Below are positions 10,193 through 20,147 of a stretch of DNA of 64,000 bases, in pieces. The position numbers and the translations under genes are program-made. Location of the stretch: the NCBI RefSeq assembly GCF_015706575.1, contig NW_024037069.1, positions 37,469,315 to 37,533,314 on the forward strand. The letters are read 5' to 3'. The DNA is from Patiria miniata. Lineage: Eukaryota; Echinodermata; Asteroidea; Valvatida; Asterinidae. The first letter of the stretch is position 1. Every line of letters begins with the position of its first letter. The notes under the pieces were generated by a model. It was not told where the DNA came from, ran no database searches, and worked only from the letters and a program-made list of their open reading frames with translations.

Positions 10193-11915
10193 TAAGTTAA
10201 ACTTCGAGACAAAGTGTACCAAACAGTGTAGAAGAAAAAGTCAAATCGCCGATGACATCTTAAAGAGTGGTGTCCCGCCTACACTCTATTTTGGTTTCAG
10301 GTGTGTGGGGGTGTATCTGTAACGTGACAATGGCATAACAAAATGGGCTCTCACCGCCAAATTCACTTTATTTTATATATTTAATGCGGATTTCAGGAAA
10401 ACCTGTACCGAAAATGCAACATGTCCGAATTATGTTTGATGGTCAGTTATTGAGAACTAGAGGCTTCCTACAAATTATTTTGGTTTCAGATCTAGGGCAG
10501 CTATGAATCACGTGATACTCGTCCTGAGAAAATCGTACTAAAATAGCATTTTGCGGTTGTACAACATTAAACTTATTGTTAACTTCGAGACAAAGTGTAC
10601 CAAACAGTGTAGAAGAAAAAGTCACGTGACAATGGCATAACAAAATGGGCTCTCACCGCCAAATTTACTTTATTTTATATATTTAATGCGGATTTCAGGA
10701 AAAAGTGTACCGAAAATGCAACATGTCCAAATTATGTTTGATGGTCAGTTATTGAGAACTAGAGGCTTCCTACAAATTATTTTGGTTTCAGATCTAGGGC
10801 AGCTATGAATCACGTGATACTCGTCCTGAGAAAAATCGTACTAAAATAGCATTTTGCGGTTGTACAACATTAAACTTATTGTTAACTTCGAGACAAAGTG
10901 TACCAAACAGTGTAGAAGAAAAAGTCGAATCGCCGATGTCATCTTAAAGAGTGGTGTCCCGCCTACACTCTATTTTGGTTTCAGGTGTATGGGGTGTATT
11001 TTGTCACGTGACAATGGCATATCATAATGCGCTTTCACCGCCAAATTTATTTAATGCGGATTTCAGTAGAAAGTGTACCGAAAACACAACATGTTCAAAT
11101 TATGTTTGATGGTCAGTTATTGAGGACTAGAGGCTTCCTATAAATTATTTTGGTTTCAGATCTAGGGCAGCCATGAATCACGTGATACTCGTCCTGAGAA
11201 AAGTCGTACTAAAATAGCATTTTACGGTAACGTTGTACATTTAACTTAAGTTAAACTTCGAGACAAAGTGTACCAAACAGTGTAGAAGAAAAAGTCGAAT
11301 CGCCGATGTCATCTTAAAGAGTGGTGTTCCGCCTACACTCTATTTTGGTTTCAGGTGTGTGGGGTGTATCTGTCACGTGACAATGGCATAACATAATGCG
11401 CTTTCACCGCAAATTTACTTTATTTATATATTTAATGCGGATTTCAGTAGAAAGTGTACCGAAAACGCAACATGTTCAAATTATGTTTGATGGTCAGTTA
11501 TTCAGGACTAGAGGCTTCCTATGAACTATTTTGGTTTCAGATCTAGGGCAGCTATGAATCACGTGATACTCGACCTTAGAAAAATCGTACTAAAATAGCA
11601 TTTTGCGGTTGTACAACATTAAACTTAAGTTAAACTTCGAGACAAAGTGTACCAAACAGTGTAGGAGAAAAAGTCGAATCGCCGATGGCATCTTAAAGAG
11701 TGGTGTCCCGCCTACACTCTATTGTGGTTTCAGGTTGTGGGGTGTATCTGTCACGTGACAATGGCATAACAAAATGGGCTTTCACCGCCAAATTTACAAT
11801 TATTTTATATATTTAATGCGGATTTCAGGAAAAAGTGTACCGAAAATGCAACAATGTCATGTCCGAATTATGTTTGATGTTCAGTTATTGAGGACTATAG
11901 GCGTCCTATAAATGT
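10193..11915 (+). repeat. Left outer satellite array, ~380-bp units (part 2)
   Basis: The array resumes after the insertion. The unit marker GACAAAGTGTACCAAACAGT lies at about 10208, 10588, 10891, 11261 and 11641. The 303-bp step at 10588-10891 reflects an internal deletion of about 78 bp that joins AGAAAAAGTC to ACGTGACAATGG. The array ends near 11915, where the spacer begins. Confidence 0.9.
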
Positions 11916-12165
11916 TGTACATGCTGCAAAAGGTGATCTGTTTTCCAGATAGATAATTTATGTTATTCAACGAATTTTTCAAAATAAACGACAAATATCA
12001 ATATTTTTCTATGGTGTATCAGAGTTCACAATATAAGCAGCCATGTCGTCAACGAGTTTTGAAAATTTGATGCAATAATTACTTAGAAATTAACTGCTTA
12101 ATGCGAATCATCACATTTAATGTAATTTTTGAACGCTTTTAGAGATGTTGAAAAATAATGCATCA
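11916..12165 (+). repeat. Left inner spacer of the palindrome
   Basis: This stretch (from ACATGCTGCAAAAGGTGATC to TTGAAAAATAATGCATCATT) is the reverse complement, with few changes, of about 14465-14735. It joins the 380-bp and 205-bp arrays on each side. It has no coding potential. Confidence 0.85.
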
Positions 12166-12786
12166 TTTAAAACAAAGTGTACCTCACATGTTGTCAAAAA
12201 AACATAATTTTATTGCATAATCTACGAGATCATGTGACTGGGCACGCTTAATTTTGGTATTGGCTTCAGCCGAGCACTAATTAGTGCCTAATTAGCCTCT
12301 TAAAGTGACCCCATTTTCCAGGCACTATGAGAATGCATTCTTTTCAACTGCGTATATCACTGCTTCTTTAAAACAAAGTGTACCTCATATTATGTTGCCA
12401 AAAACTTGCAGTTTTATTTCATAATCTACGAGATCATAATTATCACTGGACACACTTTAATTTTGGTATTGGCTTCATCCAAGGACTAATTAGTGCCTAA
12501 TTGGCCCCTTAAAGTGACCCCATTTTCCCGGCACTATCAGCATGCATTCTTTTCAACTGCATACATCACTGCTCCTTTAAAACAAAGTATACCTCACATG
12601 TTGTCAAAAACTCATCATTTTATTGCATAATCTACGAGATCATGTGACCGGGCACACTTAATTTTGGTATTGGCTTCATCCAAGGACTAATTAGTGACTA
12701 ATTGGCCCCTTATTAAAGTGACCCAATTTTCCCAGCACTATCAGCATGCATTCTTTTCAACTGCATACATCACTGCTCCTTTTAAA
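12166..12786 (+). repeat. Inner array, ~205-bp units, plus sense (3 copies)
   Basis: Units start AAAACAAAGTGTACCTCACA at about 12168, 12370 and 12578. They contain AATCTACGAGATCATGTGAC, TTAATTTTGGTATTGGCTTC, GGACTAATTAGTG.CTAATT, AAAGTGACCCCATTTTCCCG and CATTCTTTTCAACTGCATAC. The array breaks near 12787, where the sequence switches to the reverse complement. Confidence 0.9.
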
Positions 12787-14464
12787 CAAAATAAAGTGTG
12801 CCCAGTCACATGATCTCGTAGATTATACAATAAAATGTTTTTGCCAACTTGTGAGGTACACTTTGTTTTAAAGGAGCAGTGATGTATGCAGTTGAAAAGA
12901 ATGCATTCTGAAAGTGCCGCGAAAATGGGGTCACTTTAAGGGGCTAATTATGCACTAATTAGTCCATGGATGAAGCCAATACCAAAATTAAGCGTGCCCA
13001 GTCACATGATCTCGTAGATTATGCAATAAAATTATGAGTTTTTCATAACATGTGAAGTACACTTTGTTTTAAAGGAGCAGTGATGTACGCAGTTGAAAAG
13101 AATGCATGCTGATAGTGCCGGGAAAATTGGGCCACTTTAAAGGACCAATTAGGCAATAATTAGTGCTTGGATGAAGCCAATACCAAAATTAAGTGTGCCC
13201 GGTGATATGATCTCGTAGATTATGCAATATAATTATGAGTTTTTGACAACATGTGAGGTACACTTTGTTTTAAAGGAGCAGTGATATACGCAGTTGAAAA
13301 GAATGCATTCTGAAAGTGCCGCGAAAATAGGGTCATTTTAAGGGGCTAATTATGCACTAATTAGTCCATGGATGAAGCCAATACTAAAATTAAGTGTGCC
13401 CGGTGACATGATCTCGTAGATTATGCAAACAAAGTATGAGTTTTTTACAACATGTGAAGTACACTTTGTTTTAAAGGAGCAGTGATATACGCAGTTGAAA
13501 AGAATGCAATCTGATAGTGCCGGAAAATTGGGTCACTTTAAGGGGCCAAATAAGCACTAATTAGTCCTTGGATGAAGCCAATACCAAAATTAAGTGTGCC
13601 CAGTGATATGATCTCGTAGATTATGAAATAAAACTGCAAGTTTTTGACAACATGTGAGGTACACTTTGTTTTAAAGGAGCAGTGATATAAGCAGTTGAAA
13701 AGAATGCATGCTGATAGTGCTGGGAAAATTGGGTCACTTTAAGGGGCTAATTAGGCACTAATTAGTACTTGGATGAAGCCAATACCAAAATTGAGTTTGC
13801 CCAGTGATATGATCTCGTAGATTATGCAATAAAATTATGAGTTTTTGACAACATGTGAGGTACACTTTGTTTTAAGGACCTGTGATGTATGCAGTTGAAA
13901 AGAATGCATGCTGATAGTGCCTTGAAAATTGGGTCAATTTAAGGGGCTAATTAGTCATTAATTAGTGCTTGGATGAAGCCAATGCCAGAATTAAGTGTAC
14001 CCAGCGATATGATCTCGTAGATTATGAAATAAAACTGCGTGTTTTTGGCAACATGTAAGGTACACTTTGTTTTAAATAAGCAGTGATATACGCAGCAGAA
14101 ACGAAGGCATTACAATAGTGCAGTAAAATAGCGTCGCTTTAACGGGCTAATTAGGCACTAATTAGTTTTCGGCTCGAGCTGATACCAAAATTAAGTGTGC
14201 CCAGTCGCATGATCTCGTAGATTAAGCAATAAAATGATGAGTTTTTGACAATTTGTGAGGCACACTTTGTTTAAAAGGAGCAGTGATATACGCAGTTGAA
14301 AAGAATGCATTCTCATAGTGCCTGGAAAATGGGGTCACTTTTAATAAGGGGCTAATTTAGGCACTAATTTGTGCTCGGCTGAAGCCAATACCAAAATTAA
14401 GCGTGCCCAGTCACATAATCTCGTAGATTAAGCAATAAAATTATGAGTTTTCGACAACATGTGA
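12787..14464 (-). repeat. Inner array, ~205-bp units, minus sense (about 9 copies)
   Basis: GAGGTACACTTTGTTTTAAA recurs at about 12853, 13054, 13255, 13456, 13659, 13858, 14059, 14262 and 14464, a period close to 202 bp. These are the reverse complements of the units at 12166-12786. The array is asymmetric: three copies on one side and nine on the other. Confidence 0.9.
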
Positions 14465-14819
14465 GGTACACCTTGTTTTAAATGATGCATTTACTTTTCA
14501 ACATCTCTAAAAGCGTTTGAAAATTACGTTAAATGTGATGATTCCCATTAAGCAGTTAATTTCTAAGTAATTATTGCATCAAATTTTCAAAACTCGTTGA
14601 CGACATGGTTGCTTATATTGTGAACTGTGATACAGCGTAGAAAAATATTGATATTTGTCGTTTATTTTGAAAAATTCGTTGAATAAAATAAATTATCTAT
14701 CTGGAAAACAGATCACCTTTTGCAGCATGTATTATAGATTTTTTTACTTTTGGTGAATGCGCGGCTGAATACGCGGTTGAATACGCGGCTAAAATCCGGC
14801 CGAATCCGCGGTAACCTTG
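14465..14819 (-). repeat. Right inner spacer plus AATACGCGGCTG array
   Basis: Bases 14465-14735 mirror the left spacer. They are followed by degenerate 12-bp repeats (GAATGCGCGGCTGAATACGC near 14756-14815) related to those at the outer ends of the palindrome (18886-18950 and 1218-1270). Confidence 0.75.
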
Positions 14820-17800
14820 AGCCAGGTACTATTTGGTACACTTTGTCTCAAAGTTGGGCATAATAATATTTAACCGCAAACTGCTATTTTTTAGTACGAA
14901 TTTTCCCAGGACGAGTATCACGTGACTCATAGCTGCCCTAGATCTGAAACCAAAATAATTTATAGGAAGCCTCTATTCCTCAATAACTGACCATCAAACA
15001 TAATCCGGACATGTTGCATTTTCGGTACACTTTTTCCTGAAATTCGCACTAAATATAAAATAAATGTCAATTTGGCGGTGAAAGCCCATTTTGTTATGCC
15101 ATTGTCACGTGACAGATACGACCCACACACCTGAAACCAAAATAGAGTGTAGGTGGACTTTTTCCCCGACACTGTTTGGTACACTTTGTCTTAAAGTTTA
15201 TGTTATTTAACCGCAAACTGCTTTTTTTAGTACGAATTTTCTCAGGACGAGCATCACGTGACTCATAGCTGCCCTAGATCCGAAACCAAAATAATTTATA
15301 GGAAGCCTCTAGTCCTCAATAACTGACCATCAAACATAATCTGGACATGTGGCATTTTCGGTACACTTTTTCCTGAAATCCGCATTAAATTTATAAAATA
15401 AAGTTAATTTGGCGGTAAAGGCGCATTTTGGTATGCCATTGTCACGTGACAGATACACCCCACACACCTGAAACCAAAATAAAGTGTATGCAGGCTACCA
15501 CTCTATAAGATGTTATCGGCGATTTGACTTTTTCTCCTACACTGTTCGGTACACTTTGTCTCGAAGTTTAACTTAAAGTTTAATGTTGTACTACCGCAAA
15601 ATGCTATTTTAGTACGATTTTTCTCAGGACGTGTATCACGTGATTCATAGCTGCCCTAGATCTGAAACCAGAATAATTTATAGGAAGCCTCTAGTTCTCA
15701 ATAACTGACCATCAAACATAATTCGGACATGTTGCATTTTCGGTACACTTTTTCCTGAAATCCGCATTAAATATATAAAATAAAAAGTAAATTTGGCGGT
15801 GAGAGCCGATTTTGATATGCCATTGTCACGTGACAGATACACCCCACACACCTGAAACCAAAATAGAGTGTAGGCGGGCTACCACTCTATTAAAGATGTT
15901 ATCGGCGATTTGACTTTTTCTCCTACACTGTTCGGTACACTTTGTCTCGAAGTTTAACTTAAAGTTTAATGTACTACCGCAAAATGCTATTTTAGTACGA
16001 TTTTTCTCAGGACGTGTATCACGTGATTCATAGCTGCCCTAGATCTGAAACCAAAATAATTTATAGGAAGCCTCTAGTTCTCAATAACTGACCATCAAAC
16101 ATAATTCGGACATGTTGCATTTTCGGTACACTTTTTCCTGAAATCCGCATTAAATATATAAAATAAAAAGTAAATTTGGCGGTGAGAGCCCATTTTGATA
16201 TGCCATTGTCACGTGACAGATACACCCCACACACCTGAAACCAAAATAGAGCGTAGGCGGGACACCACTCTTTAAGATGTCATCGGCGATTTGACTTTTT
16301 CTTCTACACTGTTTGGTACACTTTGTCTCGAAGTTTAAGTTTAATGTTGTTCATAATTCAACCGCAAAATGCTATTTTAGTACGATTTTTCTCAGGAAGA
16401 GTATCACGTGATTCATAGCTGCCCTAGATCTGAAACCAAAACAATTTATAGGAAGCCTCTAGTCCTCAATAACTGACCATCAAACATAATTCGGACATGT
16501 TGCATTTTCGGTACACTTTTTCCTGAAATCCGCATAAAATATATAAAATAAAGTAAATTTGGCGGTGAGAGCCCATTTTGTTATGCCATTGTCACGTGAC
16601 AGATACACCCCACACACCTGAAACCAAAATAGAGTGTAGGCGGGCTACCACTCTATAAGATGTCATCGGCGATTTGACTTTATCTCCTACACTGTTCGGT
16701 ACACTTTGTCTCGAAGTTTAACTTAAGTTTAATGTTGTACAACCGCAAAATGCTATTTTAGTACGATTTTTCCCAGGACGAGTATCACGTGATTCATAGC
16801 TGCCCTAGATCTGAAACCAAAATAATTCATAGGAAGCTTCTAGTCCTCAATAACTGACCATCAAACATAATTCGGACATGTTGCATTTTCGGTACACTTT
16901 TTCCTGAAATCCGCATTAAATTTAAAAAAAAAAGTAAATTTGGCGGTGAAAACCCATTTTGTTATGCCATTGTCACGTGACAGATACACCCCACACACCT
17001 GAAACCAAAATAGAGTGTAGGCGGGACACCACTCTTTAGGATGCCATCGGCGATTTGACTTTTTCTTCTACACTGTTTGGTACACTTTGTCTCGAAGTTT
17101 AACTTAATAAGTTAAATGTACAACGTTACCGCAAAATGCTATTTTAGTACGACTTTTCTCAGGACGAGTATCACGTGATTCGTAGCTGCCCTAGATCTGA
17201 AACCAAAATAATTTATAGGAAGCCTCTATCTAGTTCTCAATAACTGACCATCAAACATAATTCGGACATGTTGCATTTTCGGTACACTTTTTCCTGAAAT
17301 CCGCATTAAATATATAAAATAAAGTAAATTTGGCGGTGAGAGCCCATTTTGTTATGCCATTGTCACGTTACAGATACACCCCCACACACCTGAAACCAAA
17401 ATAGAGTGTAGGCGGGACACCACTCTTTAAGATGTCATCGGCGATTTGACTTTTTCTTCTACACTGTTTGGTACACTTTGTCTCGAAGTTTAACTTATAA
17501 AGTTAAATGTACAACGTTACCGCAAAATGCTATTTTAGTACGACTTTTATCAGGACGTGTATCACGTGATTCATAGCTGCCCTAGATCTGAAACCAAAAT
17601 AATTTATAGGAAGCCTCTAGTTCTCAATAACTGACCATCAAACATAATTCGGACATGTTGCATTTTCGGTACACTTTTTCCTGAAATCCACATAAAATAT
17701 ATAAAATAAAGTAAATTTGGCGGTGAGAGCCCATTTTGTTATGCCATTGTCACGTGACAGATACACCCCACACACCTGAAACCAAAATAGAGTGTAGGCG

Positions 17801-18825
17801 GGACACCACTCTTTAAGATGTCATCGGCGATTTGACTTTTTCTTCTACACTGTTTGGTACACTTTGTCTCGAAGTTTAACTTATAAAGTTAAATGTACAA
17901 CGTTACCGCAAAATGCCATTTTAGTACGACTTTTCTCATGAGTATCACGTGATTCATAGCTGCCCTAGATCTGAAACCAAAATAATTTATAGGAAGCCTC
18001 TAGTTCTCAATAACTGACCATCAAACATAATTCGGACATGTTGCATTTTCGGCACACTTTTTCCTGAAATCCGCATAAAATATATAAAATAAAGTAAATT
18101 TGGCGGTGAGAGCCCATTTTGTTATGCCATTGTCACGTGACAGATACACCCCACACACCTGAAACCAAAATAGAGTGTAGGCGGGACACCACTCTTTAAG
18201 ATGTCATCGGCGATTTGACTTTTTCTTCTACACTGTTTGGTACACTTTGTCTCGAAGTTTAAGTTTTATGTTGTTCAACCGCAAAATGCTATTTTAGTAC
18301 GATTTTTTCTCAGGACGAGTATCACGTGATTCATAGTTGCCCTAGATCTGAAACCACAATAATTTGTAGGAGGCCTCTAGTCCTCAATAACTGACCATCA
18401 AACATAATTCGGACATGTTGCATTTTCGGCACACTTTTTCCTGAAATCCGCATAAAATATATAAAATAAAGTAAATTTGGCGGTGAGAGCCCATTTTGTT
18501 ATGCCATTGTCACGTGACAGATACACCCTACACACCTGAAACCAAAATAGAGTGTAGGCGGGACACCACTCTTTAAGATGTCATCGGCGATTTTACTTTT
18601 TCTTCTACACTGTTTGGTACACTTTGTCTCGAAGTTTAAGTTTTATGTTGTTCAACCGCAAAATGCTATTTTAGTACGATTTTTTCTCAGGACGAGTATC
18701 ACGTGATTCATAGTTGCCCTAGATCTGAAACCACAATAATTTGTAGGAGGCCTCTAGTCCTCAATAACTGACCATCAAACATAATACTGACGTCCTTCAT
18801 TTTCGGTACACTCCTCGATGAAATC
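14820..18825 (-). repeat. Right outer satellite array, ~380-bp units, minus sense
   Basis: GGTACACTTTGTCTCGAAGT recurs about every 380 bp (near 14832, 15178, 15550, 15934, 16317, 16699, 17081, 17468, 17855, 18239 and 18619). These units are reverse complements of the left array. Several neighbouring units near the distal end are almost identical (for example 18230-18400 and 18610-18780), which points to recent local amplification or conversion. Confidence 0.9.
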
Positions 18826-18970
18826 CGCATTAAATATATAAAAATTTATCACATCAATAATGTTGTTTATTGGCCTCCGTACTTTATGAATACGCGGCTG
18901 AATACACGGCTGAATACGCGGCTGTGGTATCTGGCCGAATACGCGGCCAGGTTCACTCTGGTTAAACTTT
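18826..18970 (-). repeat. Right terminus of the giant palindrome
   Basis: The sequence contains AATGTTGTTTATTGGCCTCC, then AATACGCGGCTG repeats, then CTGGCCGAATACGCGGCCAG (itself a palindrome) and GTTCACTCTGGT. It mirrors 1205-1350. Confidence 0.8.
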
Positions 18971-19135
18971 GGTATCGATGGAAAGGTTATTCCATCTACT
19001 TTTCAAAAATGGTTTTAGTTTTAGGATACTCACTTACATTTAAAAATAAATCCCATACGACCGTCACTTGCCGTTAACGAACTGCCGAAATGGAACGCGC
19101 ACGGTACGGAAGCGTGATTTCATGTTTGTTGGCCT

Positions 19136-20147
19136 TGTTGTGCCCATTCTTGAAATCACGCATTCTCGAGAATGGGCATGCACATTCTCGAGAATGGGCG
19201 CGCATTCTTAAGAATGAGCGCCCATTCTTAAGAACGAGCACGCGTTCTTAAGAATGAGCGCTCATTCTTAAGATTGGGTGGGAATATCACGTGCACAATT
19301 TATGAATTTTGCCCAATCTTAACAAACATTGCACGACATAATTATGTTAAATGAATTGTATAGCGGTTAAAAGGGAAACAATTCATATAAAGAGGAAAGA
19401 AAATGTGCTATGCTTCTGTACTCGTATAACTACGATAATTTGAATCAAATTAAACCTGTTATTATTGCTTTTTTCTGCCCACTATGGGAAGTTTTGTAAT
19501 AACGGAGGACTGGGAACTAGTCTGGAAAGTGCTTTGTTTAGGCTAGACAAGTTACAAGTCCCTGCATGTATCATATGCGTGCCACGAAAAAAAAACGATG
19601 TCCAGAAGCTGCCAAATTGCTCTTTTGACTAGATAGAATCCAGCTCTGCGACGTTATGGTGGGATGTGAACAATAAATTGGTGGCAATTTAAATGGGAAA
19701 TAGCATTAGCACTATGGGATGTCGCAGTATTCATTCTCATTCTTCACATTCTTCATTCTTACGTCCCCCCCACCCCCCCCCGCTTTTATTATCCCAAAAA
19801 TCAGAATTCTTTGCACTAGTATTATTATGTCTCTTATATTTTCCCGGTCCGCCCCCCCCCCCCATATCAATACGCCTTTACTTATCATATCCACTCTACT
19901 TTTCAGCGCCTTGCGTTGCAACAGTATAATTATTGAGAATCAGTGAACGAGGATTCAGCTAGACTTGCCAAGCGCAGCCGGTGCTCGGCATCGACAAGAC
20001 CGTTATCTTGTCGCGCATTCTCAAGAATGTGCGCTCAATCTGGAAGAGTTATTTTTTGCCAAGATTGAGCAAGGATCCAGTTGCACATTCTCAAGAATGT
20101 GCATGCCCATTCTCGAGAATGCGTGATTTTCAAGAATGGGCACAACA
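19136..20147. mobile_element. ~1-kb foldback element with palindrome-studded inverted ends
   Basis: The left end (19136-19197) and right end (about 20085-20147) are inverse copies of about 62 bp with two or three differences. Each holds repeated palindromes: CATTCTCGAGAATG, GGGCATGC and CATTCTTAAGAATG-type. Further palindromes continue inwards on the left (19198-19275) and right (20013-20040). The middle contains poly-C runs and no convincing coding sequence; the frames at 19693-19946 run through the C-runs. It is probably a non-autonomous foldback transposon. Confidence 0.75.

Larger units (their letters stand above)
1198..18970. repeat. Giant nested palindrome built of satellite arrays
   Basis: The outer ends are inverted copies: about 1200-1350 (ACCAGAGTGAACCTGGCCGC, then GGAGGCCAATAAACAACATT) matches the complement of 18825-18965. 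Inside lie tandem roughly 380-bp units in plus sense (1350-3449 and 10193-11920), a spacer of about 260 bp, three roughly 205-bp units, a turning point near 12787, about nine 205-bp units in the opposite sense, the inverted spacer (about 14465-14735), and about eleven 380-bp units in the opposite sense (14820-18820). A 6.7-kb insertion splits the left arm. No transposase or other protein is encoded. Known foldback and Galileo-type elements also have long repeat-filled inverted ends, but the class here is not established. Confidence 0.85.

Noticed and set aside
1350..18825. Genes encoded by the satellite arms (frames of 60-84 codons)
   Set aside because: The frames are not maintained between units, which differ by indels; no unit keeps the same protein.
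19136..19275. Heat-shock elements
   Set aside because: The palindromes read TTC-TCGA-GAA or TTC-TTAA-GAA with a 4-base gap, not the TTC-NN-GAA spacing of heat-shock factor sites.
19693..19946. Overlapping proline/serine-rich frames in the 19-20 kb foldback element
   Set aside because: They result from C-runs and have no conserved features; both strands and several frames are open because of low complexity.
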